Part shown: one piece after another, positions 40,701 through 50,762 of the stretch | Numbering within the stretch: position 1 is the first letter of the stretch | How the letters are laid out: each line of letters opens with the position of its first letter | DNA from: Pycnopodia helianthoides | Taxonomy: Eukaryota; Echinodermata; Asteroidea; Forcipulatida; Asteriidae | Direction of reading: 5' to 3' | Assembly: GCA_032158295.1 (NCBI GenBank) | Contig: CM063260.1 | Coordinates: 2,551,501-2,615,500, forward strand | DNA: 64,000 bases | Position numbers and translations under genes: made by a program | The notes under the pieces: model-generated | What the model saw: the letters and a program-made list of their open reading frames with translations, nothing else | What the model was told of the DNA's origin: nothing | Database searches by the model: none

Positions 40701-42568
40701 TGTTCATATTTTTTCGAATTATCTCTTTCATATTCATACTGCCTGTATTTTTTATTCCATGTACAATTTTCATTTTTAATATCGTCTGTAACTTTTTGCA
40801 AAATGTTTTTGTTACTTTTGCTGAACTTCTTCGTTGATTGCATTTGTAAAAGATTTCACTTGATTTACTTTGATTGCAAAATGTTGTGTAATGTGGTGAT
40901 TTGAATTGTATTTTCATCATTTTTGTGAAGTGGAGTGAAGATGTTTTTTGGTTTTTGTTCTTCTTTTCATTGCCTTCAAATTGTATTTTATTTGAATTTT
41001 ACTTGATAATAACTTGTAGGATATTCTGCCTTCTTCACACGGATTGTGAAAGCGAAGCGAATTTGCGTCACGTAATTCGCTTCGCTTTCGCGCGGAAGTA
41101 TGAACCGGGCTTTAGTCTGATTTCAGATTTGTTTGTAATCCTCAGAACAATCAGCAAAGTTTGTTATCGAAGAAGCCTATACTATGTTTATGTAGGCCAG
41201 CTCTTGTGCTCGATAAGATTTCAAAGCCAAATATTCAAATGTTAAAAGTTTACTTAAAAAAATGTTGTAGGACAACTTCTTAGAATAAGATTTTTATAGC
41301 AGTTAGGATTGTTAGGGTTAATAGTTAAAGACACTGGACACTATTGGTAATTGTCAAAGACCAGTCTTCTCACTTGGTGTATCTCAACATATGGATAAAA
41401 TAACAAACCTGTAAAAACTTGAGCTCAATTGGTCGTCGAAGTTGCGAGATAACTATGAAAGAAAAAACACCTTGTCACACGAAGTTGTGTGCTTTCAGAT
41501 GGTTGATTTCGAGACCTCAAATTCTAATTCTGAGGTCTCGAAATCAAATTCGTGGAAAATTTTGTCTTTCTCGAAAACTATGTCACTTCAGAGGGAGCCG
41601 TTTCTCACAATGTTTTGTACTGTCAACCTCTCTCCATTACTCGTTACCAAGTACGGTTTTATGCTAATAATTATTTTGAGTAATTACTAATAGTGTCCAC
41701 TACCTTTAAGTTAAGTTATCATTTTAAGGATTAAGAGTTTTAAAACTGATGAAGACCTTAATAATGAAATGTGTTTTGTTCATTTTCCTTTTTTGCAGTG
41801 AGCTGATGTTAAAAGAAATGAATGACCATATGGTTGCAGTGGAGAAGAGCATTTTTAGTCAATGATGGATCAGCGATGAGTCCCGACTCAAGGTAAGTGG
41901 AAGGCATCAGGGTGTTCATCGTCTAGGTTTAGGGGGATGCCAAGAGGTTCAAGAGGCTTCATCCTCTTGGTCTGGACACCAGCAGGTTCAGGGGCTTCAT
42001 CGTCTAGTTCTTTGGAGACCCAGGAGGTCAGAGGCCTCAACTTATAGGTCATGGGAGAGCCTGGAGGTTTAAAGGGCTTCATCGTCTAGATTTAGGAGAG
42101 AGCTAAGAGGTTTAAGGGCCTCAACCTCTAGGCCTAGTGTAGACCCCATAAGGCTTAGGGGGCTATATTGTCTAGATTTAGGAGAGAGCCAATAGGCTTG
42201 AGGGGCTTCGTTTTCATGTTAATTTGAAGGCGTTTGAAGTTTAAAGGACTTTTTTATAAATCAGGGGAGGGGGGGGGGATTTGAGTTTTATCCACCATAC
42301 CGGGGTCGGATCCTCAAAACTACAAGAACTGTAGAGTAAGTCTCTAGAGATTTCATTGTATTTTCTTGCTTATTGCTCAACTAGACACTTGATCTATGGA
42401 CTGAGTACAACATCCCCGTACAAGGGAGCAGCGTTTAGCCCGATCGTCATGGCAATCGACATAGCAACAGATACCCAGAATTGGCCAGGCATCGACCAAG
42501 CCGTAGGCTACACAACGCTCGGTATCCAAGCGGCCACCGGTATCCTTCACGATGCCCAGGCGCACTGA
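27257..42568 (+). CDS. transferrin receptor / glutamate carboxypeptidase II family type II membrane protein, 16 coding exons
   Basis: Coding exons: 27257-27690, 28676-28813, 31804-31939, 32578-32703, 33265-33454, 33821-33908, 34414-34592, 35248-35367, 36098-36180, 36575-36706, 37003-37094, 37742-37832, 38906-39164, 40490-40571, 41799-41892, 42385-42568. All have GT/AG borders and compatible phases except exon 15, which carries one extra base. Corrected length is about 808 residues (TfR1 760, GCPII 750). Order: cytoplasmic tail 1-50 with YTRF at 15-18; membrane helix about 51-76; Thr/Ser/Pro stalk to about 130 without cysteine; ectodomain with protease-like and apical (PA) segments; helical dimerisation domain from about 640. 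Zinc-ligand positions H439, D449, E487, D515 and H615 lie at a constant +62 from GCPII H377, D387, E425, D453 and H553. The general base E424 is Gly486. Possible N-glycans: N86, N232, N301, N416, N521, N552. The RGD transferrin-binding motif of TfR1 is absent. It is probably an endocytosed, non-peptidase, zinc-capable receptor; the ligand is unknown. Confidence 0.93.
28199..28450. mobile_element. 252-bp fold-back element with GGGCCCAATTTCATGG termini (intron 1)
   Basis: Perfectly inverted GGGCCCAATTTCATGGCTCT ends followed by inverted GCTTACCG-type blocks. The interior repeats GCGCCGAATT/GCGGAATTCC motifs and resembles a snap-back. Outer bases resemble family E but the interior differs. Confidence 0.75.
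29752..30192 (-). mobile_element. tRNA-derived SINE, full-length, inverted
   Basis: ATT-repeat tail at 29752, tRNA-like head ending at 30192 with the complement of GTGTCGTGGCCGAACGG. Same family as 3489-3901. In intron 2 of the receptor-like gene. Confidence 0.8.
30338..30425 (-). mobile_element. tRNA-like SINE head, second type
   Basis: On the minus strand: GAGCTAGCTCGGTGGTCTAG (D-arm/A-box like) and GTGGGTTCGAATCCAACCCC (B-box like) about 35 bases apart. A tRNA-derived fragment; no intact cloverleaf was confirmed. Confidence 0.5.
30657..31012 (+). mobile_element. TTAA-type MITE family B, copy 1
   Basis: Terminal inverted repeats containing GTACACTTTTGGTAACAGCTC-like and AGTGTACAGGGCCTTTAA ends. 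In intron 2 of the receptor-like gene. The left terminus is slightly decayed (TTTACAGG). Confidence 0.75.
31097..31480 (+). mobile_element. TTAA-type MITE family A, copy 3
   Basis: Full-length copy in intron 2 of the receptor-like gene, with terminal inverted repeats and TTAA at both ends, closely similar to copy 2. Confidence 0.85.
32099..32239. mobile_element. 141-bp near-perfect palindrome (intron 3)
   Basis: GGGGTCGATTTCACAA at one end and its complement at the other. Long inverted arms contain ACTAGTCCTAGGCAATGC and GCATTGCCTAGGAC. Related, decayed copies lie at 22027-22176, about 4115-4315 and 63670-63800. Confidence 0.75.
34038..34322 (+). repeat. duplicate of 26996-27284: partial MITE plus acceptor and exon 1 start, in intron 6
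   Basis: Near-identical copy of the right two thirds of family A copy 2, continuing past the element end into the splice acceptor, ATG and first 28 or so coding bases, then breaking off after the codons for NNRA. Because intron sequence is included it is a DNA-level copy, not a retrocopy. Used as an exon it would terminate within a few codons (TAA near 34335). Confidence 0.9.
34681..35005 (-). mobile_element. tRNA-derived SINE, inverted, decayed
   Basis: Shares tail (TATTATTGTTCTTATATTGC), CTGCTCAAGGACACAAGTGT body and GAACCCACACTC B-box complement. In intron 7. Confidence 0.65.
35248..36706 (+). CDS. receptor-like gene exons 8-10: dizinc site with lost catalytic Glu
   Basis: Exon 8 encodes [16 protein letters not shown], supplying His439 and the bridging Asp449. 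Exon 9 encodes [15 protein letters not shown], in which the peptidase Glu-Glu pair is Gly486-Glu487: the metal ligand is kept and the base is lost. Glu495 and Glu498 match the calcium-site glutamates of GCPII. Exon 10 encodes AYINLD with ligand Asp515. The fifth ligand, His615 in FPTYHTALD, is in exon 13. Confidence 0.85.
37206..37377 (-). mobile_element. family E MITE, intron 11 of the receptor-like gene
   Basis: Inverted-orientation copy with both GCCCAATTTCATAGAGC-type termini. Slightly shortened. Confidence 0.7.
37942..38134 (+). mobile_element. family E MITE, intron 12 of the receptor-like gene
   Basis: Full copy with GGGCCCAATTTCATGGAGC and GCTCTATGAAATTGGGCCC termini. Lies about 740 bp from the copy in intron 11 in opposite orientation. 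Confidence 0.8.
41325..41709 (+). mobile_element. TTAA-type MITE family C, full copy in intron 14
   Basis: Begins TTAAAGACACTGGACAC and ends AGTGTCCACTACCTTTAA, with internal inverted GAGACCTC segments. About 385 bp, noncoding. Partial relatives at 36740-36945 (intron 10) and about 24245-24600. Confidence 0.8.
41852..41865 (+). other. apparent 1-nt insertion and premature TGA in exon 15
   Basis: Exon 15 is 94 bases where flanking phases demand a multiple of three. In the frame entered from exon 14, VEKS is followed by a TGA at 41863-41865. Removing one T from the five-T run (41852-41856) restores [13 protein letters not shown], joins exon 16 in phase as HLIYG, and matches the spacing of the same stretch in TfR1 and GCPII. 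As written, the product would lose the last roughly 75 residues, part of the dimerisation domain. Confidence 0.7.
41902..42225 (+). repeat. intron 15 minisatellite, ~43-bp unit, about 7 copies
   Basis: Degenerate units built from GGGCTTCATCGTCTAGATTT and AGGAGAGAGCCAAGAGGTT. Unit spacing is near-constant but sequence divergence is considerable, suggesting an old array. Confidence 0.7.
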
Positions 42569-44812
42569 CACCACCATGGTAACGTGTAAAATATTATATT
42601 TAAAGCCGTTCATTTTTCTGTTTTGTCCTCTCTGTTCAAGTTATTCTGCTCAATTGGGAAAGGCAGACGTTTTGACCGGAGTGTTGTGAGAGAAAGTTTT
42701 TTCGCTTTTTACTTCATAGTACAGAGTCGATCGGTGATGAGACGCAATAAGTTTATGTTTTGTTTCGATTTACGATTTACGTTTTGTTTTTTTTAGGGGG
42801 GGGGAATATTCCAATGAAGAATGAACAAGTGAACATTATTGTTCATGTTTCTCATGGCATATCATGTAAATATGTGTGAAATATTTAAATGTGAGATGTG
42901 CCTAGGAATTAATTCTTCGAAACATTTATGATGTATTTAAAGTCGAGAGTGAATTTTATGAGGATATCAACCGAAGGTTTGTTACCTATTCACAGGGATT
43001 GTAAACAATAACGTTATCAATAAGTATCAATTTTATAATGAGTGTTTTTTTTTTTTTTTTTTTGAGGCGTTGTACAGGATTGGTTAGGATGAGAAACATT
43101 GTTTAATTTTAGTCTGTAGGATTACTGATTAAGAAGTTTATGCATTATTGCTACCGCTATTTTTTTCTGTGAAATATGTCCCAGTGAAATAGAGTCATAT
43201 TTGAGAAAGCTTTATCTGAAAACCTAAAAGAAAAAAACGCAACGACTGATTTCGGTTTTTACAACCACGATTAAGGGCGATGTGTTTACATGCTGAAATT
43301 TGTGCGTGGGTTTTTTCACTTATTTTCTCCTGACTCGCACAACGGACAAAGCCCAAAATTTTCACAGGTTTGTCTACTTCATGTTAATGTTCGATCGCAC
43401 AAAACATAAACAATGCCTCAGCTCTACCAATCCTGTGTAATACCTTTAAAGAACCTATCAAAAAAATAGACTATTTGTGACACTCCATGCTTAAAACCAG
43501 GCACTACCTGCCAAAATTCAAATCTGGGAATTTATTTTCTCATCAAACAGACAAGAATAAGGGCTTTCAAATAACGCCTAATCAGGTCCATTGATCTAAT
43601 TCGTGTGGCGTCATCGTCACAGTAATCTCGGCTCTGCAATTTTTCGGGAGGCAATGTCCCCCGTTTAGTTCGCATCGTAGGTGACACCGTTGCAATTTGA
43701 CTCCCAAGATGGTGGGCGTGGTAGACAAGTAGTCGTGTGAGACGGCCGGTGCAAGGGATCAATAATGGTACTTCTCAGCATTTATCAAAATCGATAAGAC
43801 ATCACATCTCCTTGATATAAAGCCTGGCGTTGGGCAAAATAATTTTTAAAAACATGTTTAGCGTCCTGCCTTTTTTTTAAAAGGAAGAGGCAGGCTTTTT
43901 TCCTTTTTTTCTTTTTTTTTTTTTAATGGCTGCCTGATACATTTTTCAAGACTACCAGCCAGGCTACTTTTCAAAATAATAGCCAGCTTTTTTCTGTGTG
44001 TTTTTTTCGGTGTGCTAAAGTAAAAAAAATACGATGTTATGTATTTAAGAATTGATTTTTTTCGTCAGAGATAGTAAAAATTTATCCTTTGGAAAAAGAA
44101 AAAAAAAAGGAGGCGGCCTCTAAAAAGGAAGCGGTCGGGGACGCTAAACATGGTTTTTTTTTGCCTTATTTTACTATTTTTAGAAGTGCCTGAATTGGGC
44201 CTGGGGTGTTGCATCACATTTTATAGTTCAAAATCTCAATCTTTGTTTTTATGAGATTTAAAGAAACCAAGTGTTTATTATTAACTCTATGAGACTTATC
44301 ATGCATGTTTGCATGATATTAAATAATATACAAACAAACTGTTTCTGTTCGATCACTTTTTTTTTTCTCAGTTTGATTTCTTTCTTTCTCATTTTTTCTT
44401 CACTGATATATTTTATTACTCCATAGTACGATTGCTGCAGACTCTTGAAATGTGTAAATAAGAAAATAACAACTGATGCATAATTTGACTCGCACAAAAC
44501 GAGGTCGTAATAAGTTGGTGTTCTTTGTATTGTTCGCGGGGAAGGAAGGAAACTCTAATTCATTTTGGTTCCCGAATCCTTCAAAACCTTAATTCAGGCA
44601 ATGTATTACTTTATAGGATATGGCTCCATGGGGGTCATATTACAATAGACCCTTTCCATGAAATAGAGCTTGGGTACTAACACTACTGGTAGGTATAAAA
44701 TGAGGAGGCATATAACCAAGCAGACGTATGAAGCTCAACCATGCACGGGCTATGGTAGCTGCCACTGGTTCCCTGTTTCTCAGCTGGTAACCCTAACTTT
44801 TTTATTTTATTG
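42569..44812. other. 3'UTR and/or intergenic DNA downstream of the receptor-like gene
   Basis: Follows the stop codon. Contains T tracts, family D element and a dispersed repeat in minus orientation (43530-43770). At 43840-44160 is a segment sharing AGCGTCCTGCC/AAGGAGGCGG wording with about 27720-28050 and 38640-38880. No further coding exon recognised. Confidence 0.5.
43065..43449 (+). mobile_element. TTAA-type MITE family D, uninterrupted copy
   Basis: Collinear with 1801-2578 minus the insertion. It preserves ACATTGTTTAATTTTAG at the equivalent insertion point. Left end is blurred by a T tract; right end TGTGTAATACCTTTAA. Confidence 0.7.
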
Positions 44813-44905
44813 TTTAACCCTACCCCTTACCCTATAACCCTTCTCCTAACCCTAACCCACACCTTACCCCCTACCCACCCACCCACCCATACCCCTACCC
44901 CTACA
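44813..44905 (+). repeat. interstitial telomere-like tract (CCCTAA/CCCTAC)
   Basis: CTAACCCTAACCC surrounded by CCCTTACCC, CCCTATAACCC, CCCACC and CCCCTACCC variants for about 90 bases. Confidence 0.7.
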
Positions 44906-45134
44906 GCTACCATAGAACGTGCACAATGGTTGTGGTTCGTGGTTTAGCTTCATATGTCATATGGGCTGTTCGTGGCCTGATGCATACGCATTTGTGTGTC
45001 TGTTTAGTGCACAAGATAAGCTGTTGCAAAAAAATTATGAGACACTGCCTTACGCACAAGGCTGGACGGCCACTTCAAGGTGATGGCTACACTTAACTGA
45101 TTTTGGCTGTCCACCCAAATCAACTGTCACCAGG

Positions 45135-45355
45135 GGCAGGTTGCCACCTACTCCTGGGGCTGAAACAGGGGTTACCCTCTTAGGATGTAGACATGGGTTA
45201 TCATCCACTAGGAGCCTGGCTGGTAGAGCAGAATGCCCTTATATGCCTTCCCAACTTTTTACAAAGCAACTATGGTTGAGTGCCTTGCTCAAGGGCACAA
45301 GTGTCACGATTGGGATTCGAACCCACACTCTGCTGCTGACAACACCAGAGCTGTG
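45135..45355 (-). mobile_element. tRNA-derived SINE fragment
   Basis: GCTCAAGGGCACAAGTGTCA body and a GATTCGAACCCACACTC B-box complement of the same SINE family; tail missing. Other fragments: 17655-17930 (plus, tail half), 56510-56605 (minus) and 62040-62210 (plus). Confidence 0.65.
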
Positions 45356-45444
45356 ACAAAATCTTGCTAGAGACGGCGTACCAGTCAAAACACTATCAGG
45401 AATGTGGTTCATCATGATTTGTCCTGATTTCAGAATTTTCACTG

Positions 45445-45622
45445 ATCTCCCTGCACAAAAAGTAGCCAAGCACAACAAAATTGTGCTTACCAGAATAAGG
45501 TTACCATCAGCCAAACTACCGTGTCACAAGTGGACATTGTGACTGGTATCCTGCCCATCTCTGCTTAGCAGACAATTGTTAAGCAATATTTTCTGCTTAA
45601 GCAGCTCCATGAAATTGGGCCC
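45445..45622 (+). mobile_element. family E MITE, left end lost
   Basis: Shares the internal GTAGCCAAGCACAACAAAAT through GAAATTGGGCCC blocks; the left terminus is replaced by SINE-like sequence. Confidence 0.65.
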
Positions 45623-46949
45623 AGACCTTCAGATATCTATTTGAAATGATGTAGAGAGTCTGTAAACCTCTCCAATGTACCATTCTGTGCATTCAGGGAG
45701 CTTCATTTCCACACCAAGAGGAAATTGCTATCCAGTTTTCAGGATTTGTCATTATCAATCTCATCTCTGTACAATGTAAACTCATCACGACCATGTTTGA
45801 CTGGTGCCCACCATTTTCTTGCACAGCATATTTTTCCCAGAAGCAACTCTTTGAAAATGGCGCCAACTCTTTCCTTTAACACAAATTAGAAAAGAAAAAA
45901 TTATATATGTACAGAAACCTTTGGTTGAAATGTTTTTTTGTGTGTATTTGTTTATTCGGCTAATAATGTATTCATTGTTATAACATCTACAACTGTTTGG
46001 TGTAATGGGAGACTTTTGAACACTAGATGGGTTAGTCTGCTGCCACCTAGTGTCCAAAAGTCCCCCATTATTTTTATTATAAGCTAGAAACAATTAAGCT
46101 GCATTTTGTTTTGTTCACTATTCCAGTTAATAACCGTTTAACCTCAATTACTTGTGTTTTTTCATATGTATATGAGCATCCATAGAGTTATACATACATA
46201 TACTTCTTTATTTTCAAATGACATTTGTACTGTCGTATTGTTTTTGACAATATTATACAAATGGTTTTTTATACTTCAGTCTGTTATTGTCTGTACTTTA
46301 TGTATTTTGTTTACGGAATGTGGTATTTGAAAAAAAAAATTGTTTTATTTTGTGATTTGTCATTTTTGAATCATATTTGATGTCTTCAGAAGTTATTCAA
46401 ATCGTGGGACATACATTAATATTGATTGAAAAAATAATAATTTCTAGCCTTCCACTAACTACTTGATCATTTAAGCCGCCATTTTAAACAAGATTTATGC
46501 ATAAGTCAATAAGAGCCAGACAGGCTGATATGAGAAATGACTATACCGTGATGCAATTAGATGGTTTTTTTTTTGCCTACATGTATCGCTTTCAGTTGAC
46601 CTTTCTGGTAACACATCCAGATATTTTTATTTGCTTCATTGGGCACATTGTCGTGCAATTGTTTTTTATTTGCTTTTATGTGACTCGTCAAAAGACTAAC
46701 TCTGGTAGGGGTAGAACTCTACCTCCGTTATGGAGTGGTCGTGTTGATACGCCTTTCTTAATATTTATGCATGACGTCGTCATTGTTATTCAAAACGAGA
46801 ATACGGGCGCAGAGCCACAGACACGCCGCTTCAGTAAGCCCCGCCTCGTTTTTTTCTGGAACAAATCACAGCCGCAAATTCTGTGATCACCGTTTGGCGT
46901 TTTCGCCCAGGAGACTAGAAATGTTGGAAGCATTTAAGGGAAGACGAGA

Positions 46950-47175
46950 AAAGACAAAAAGTCATTATGTTATTATAAGGCGCAGCTATGATTTAAATCT
47001 CATAATTGTGAATTAGCGTAAGTCATAATTATGACTTGTGTTAAAAATGTTACGGTTTATGCTACACACATGTCATATTTTGTGAGATATATCTTATACT
47101 CATAAGTAAGTCATAATTATGACCCGACGTACTATGCCATAACTATGAGATATAAATCAGAATTATGACTTGTCC
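46950..47175 (+). repeat. cluster of AAGTCATAATTATGACTT palindromes
   Basis: The palindrome AGTCATAATTATGACTTG or close variants occurs at about 47020 and 47105. Related ATGAGATATAA and CATTATG/CATAATTG words sit between and around them. Noncoding, probably a degenerate element. Confidence 0.6.
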
Positions 47176-47492
47176 CTTTTTTTCTCTCTCGATGTTCCTT
47201 TAACGCTTGCGTAGGAAAGTTCCTCCGGGTTATTAAAGGTTTAAAACCATTGTATGTTAAATTTAATTATAACTTGTGCCTCTTGATCTCTATGAAATTT
47301 AAAGCAGATAAAATGAATGCAACTGAAACCGCACTTAATTTCACAAACACCTTTCTCCTTCCACTAGTTTGAAAAAAAAACAAGTAATGATGTACATTTT
47401 GTGATTGATCAAGTTGCTGTTGATCTTGTGACATAAAAGTGTGTATGTTTACTTCTTCAAATGTTTTGTAATATTTTTGTGTACAGACTCGG

Positions 47493-47498
47493 AATAAA
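47493..47498 (+). terminator. candidate polyadenylation signal for the receptor-like gene
   Basis: I saw no canonical AATAAA closer to the stop at 42568. This one lies in a T-rich context and would imply a 3'UTR of about 4.9 kb that includes several repeats. An alternative ATTAAA-type or variant signal nearer the stop is equally possible. I found no convincing iron-responsive-element hairpin in this stretch by eye. Confidence 0.25.
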
Positions 47499-48645
47499 TC
47501 AAAAACAAATTAATAAGTTTTTCAAATTAATAAGTTTTCAAATTTGTGTAGACTGTATAAAGAAATGCATTGTATAGCAAGACGCAAAGCTGTGTACTGA
47601 AAGAGTTGCAACATGGAGGAGCTACGTGTAGTTGTCTTTGGGCATGTGATTGCTAGACGCCATTTTTGATCCAAATGTAGAGTGCGCAGTCCAGTCTGGC
47701 ACCCTGTTCATGCGTTTTGTTTCGTTTTGTTTGGGGTCTAAAAATGGCTTCTAATCGCAAGTTGTCACAACTCACAATACACAGCTCTGGAAAGATGTAT
47801 TAATTAAAGTTAACCGATCAAGTGTTAAGTAACTATCGCCCAAGTTTTTCTAAAATTCTACATGTACTTACAATTTCTGAAAATGGTTGTTTGTGAATCA
47901 GACAATGGGATTATTCCCTGCACTTACGTCAATTATTTTGCTAAGCAAAACATAGGAAACCAGCCCAAATACCATGTGATGTCTACTGTGTGTGATGGGA
48001 CGGTCATCTGCTTATTTTTTGCTTTGCAACTAAATTTGGTAAGCAATATCTCACCCTGTAAGCAGCTTCTACTATGAAGTTGGGATTCAGGACCCAGTTT
48101 CATAAAGCCTCTTAAAATAAACAAAAAATGCCTAGCACATAAATAAATAAAAAAAGTGTTATCAGATTGGTCCGGTGGTTTCCTGTCCTGCCTTCCAGAC
48201 CTCTGTGGACCCCGGTTCGAATCCCACTGAGGCTGGTTTTAAGGCCCTACCTGATTGCACGGGTTTTTCCCCATGTAGGGTCTTCCTCTCTAAAACTGTA
48301 CATTTCTTCATCATCTTGTTTATTGTCCCTACTCGCCTAACGACGTCATCAAACATTTGGCACCATTGTTGGGGGTCATTTTTCCCTGTGCGTTTTATTC
48401 TGTGTTGTGAGCAGTTCAGACGACAAACACGTGCGTGTTTATACACTTACCTTGGCCAGATTCCACAGAGCTGCTAAGCACATAGCTATTCACACAAAAA
48501 TATTCCTACCAGAAGAAAGTTACCGGGCAAATTGATACCATGTCACATGAACCATCTTTGACTGGTATATTTAAGCACAGAGTTGTTTAGCAACATGTCT
48601 GCTTTAATAAGCAGCTCTATTTGGGCCATTATACCTTTACATACA

Positions 48646-48837
48646 GGCCCAATTTCATACAGCTGCTTAAAACTTTCGAATGAGCAAAAAATAAGCAGGA
48701 TACCAGTCACAAATTGTACATGTGATGTGGCATAGATTATCAGTCAAATTGACATCAAGTTAAGCTCCTGTTTTTCTAAGCGAAGATTTGTTGCTAAGCA
48801 GCATTTTCCACTTAAACAGTGATATGAAATTGGGTCC
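48646..48837 (-). mobile_element. family E MITE
   Basis: Complete, divergent copy bounded by GGCCCAATTTCATACAGC and ATATGAAATTGGGTCC. Two more degraded relatives precede it at about 47935-48090 and 48455-48626, giving a local cluster. Confidence 0.65.
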
Positions 48838-50047
48838 AGGTTTGTGTTCGGTTTCAGAACTACAAACTAGAATGAACTTCATGAATATCACAATTCTCAA
48901 TGGATTTTACAAATTTGTCCTACCAGGTTTTTTTTTTTTTTTTTTTTACTCAAATCGTGGAAAGCACGGGCGATATAAACTGATAAACAAATATTTATAT
49001 AGTAGGTCTTAGCATCTCACTTTCAAAGTTAACAGTCGGTGTGTGCATGTATCATTGTAAATATTGTTTTGCAATATGCGCAAAAAAAAAACTTCAAATG
49101 TTTGGTTTTTCATTGTTATTTGATTGTAAAAAGTAACACGACTAACGTCAGGAATGTACTTCTTGAGTACTGCTGATAAGTACTCGCAAAATTATTTTCA
49201 ATAATTTGATGCCGGTCATCTCCGTCAAGTTCCATTTGTATATGAGTATCAGTTGATGCTGATTTTATCATGTACAATAAGGGACCAGACTAAAACTCTC
49301 CTTATACAGTGTTGATTTGGGTTGATGGTTGTAGTGCTAAGTGGTCAGATTGTAACCGTGTGCTTTTTATTATAATTGTGTGTTACGTATACAGTGTTGC
49401 AAGGATAATGCCAAAAACGGAGCTTTGTGCAGAAAATACATTATTCTGTTTATTTGTAAGATATCTTTATAAAGTTGATATAGATGATTACACTAACTGT
49501 CTGTAAAGGTATTTTCCTGTTTTGTGTAAGCTAAAACCCTTGCCTCAATACTGCAGGTAGGTGATGGAATTGTGCCTGACATCCATCAATGTTGAAAAGT
49601 CCATTGAGAGAACATGTGACAAGACAAACTTCCAAATAATATTGTTTGCTTATAAAATACTCTTACTTTATCCCTTTATTGTGTTGCTGTTTACATGTGA
49701 CATGGCGCCTTTTGTTAATCTTTGTCAGTAAAAGTTACGGCCCTATCGAAACCATGGTTTCAGGTCCTGCATTTGGCTACATCAGTCATTTTTGAAACGT
49801 GCTCTTCCGTACGGGGCTTCAAAGAGGCAGAAGGAGCCTGAGCCCAAGCCATGGTTTCGAAAAGGGCCTAGTGTTTTCGCAGTCCAGGTTCATAGAATTT
49901 GGTCGAGCAATATTTAACCTTATGCATTGACGTCATCACGCCGCCATCTAATAGTGGTAAAGCAGAAACGCATAGCTATGCGGATACGCGCTGGTTATTT
50001 TGACCTCTAGCCGAGGGCGCCTTATACTCAAATGACGTCATGTGCGT

Positions 50048-50276
50048 AATAGATAGGCTGCAGTATGACGTAAATCGGCCATCTTTACGGGCAGTTTAGA
50101 ACAAACAGTCATGCGTTTCGTGTGAGAACGGCGTGCAACACGCGCGCATTTCACGAAACTCATTGCAGGATTGGTCAGCGAACAACGCGGCTGCGTTAAT
50201 AAGTTGCGCGCTTGACGCACCTGCAAGCCACAATGCAATTTGCCCGTAAAGATGGCGTCTACTGGGAACTATCTAT
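50048..50276. mobile_element. MITE-like element with GCCATCTTTACGGGCA subtermini
   Basis: ATAGATAG outer ends and inverted GCCATCTTTACGGGCA / TGCCCGTAAAGATGGC blocks with CAGTA-like spacers between. CpG-rich interior. Confidence 0.6.
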
Positions 50277-50571
50277 ATCTAACGAGAGCTCTGTGTGTAT
50301 TAACTGAGCCTGGGGACGCAGGGGCTAGTTTTCAACTATGTATTTTTGTTTTGTTTACTGTTACAATGTGATGTTTTTTACGAGGTAGTAAAACGGTGCA
50401 AACCTGGAGGTGAATCTGCGAAAGCATGTCTTAAGTCGCCATCATTGAAACAGGCCCTGGTTTTCTTACTTTTGATCAATTTTTAAGGTCCATAAATCCA
50501 GAGATACACCGAGGAAATTAAGTGGGGGGGGGGGCTCTCACCGTGACCGTTGACCTTAGTTCTTACTATCT

Positions 50572-50762
50572 GGGCCCAATTTCATAGAGATGCTTAAGCA
50601 CAAAAATTAGCTAAGCACAAACAAGTTATGCTTACCAGAATAAGGTTACCAGCCAAAATACCATCTCACCTGTACAATTTGTGACTGGTATCCTGCTCAT
50701 TTCTGCTCAGCAGAAAATTGTTAAGCAATATTTTCTGCTTAAGCAGCTCTATGAAATTGGAC
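50572..50762 (+). mobile_element. family E MITE
   Basis: Complete copy from GGGCCCAATTTCATAGAG to CTCTATGAAATTGGAC. Confidence 0.75.

Noticed and set aside
41863..41865. In-frame TGA as selenocysteine
   Set aside because: The downstream frame needed to join exon 16 differs by one base, so read-through of the TGA would not restore the conserved C-terminus; a one-base indel explains everything.
43180..43200. CAGTGA loop considered as an iron-responsive element in the receptor gene's downstream region
   Set aside because: Flanking bases do not form the required five-base-pair stem and bulged C, and the sequence belongs to a family D MITE.
46497..47016. Promoter-like sequence with ATGACGTCGTCAT and short frames
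   Set aside because: No coherent coding exon or TATA arrangement follows; left unannotated.
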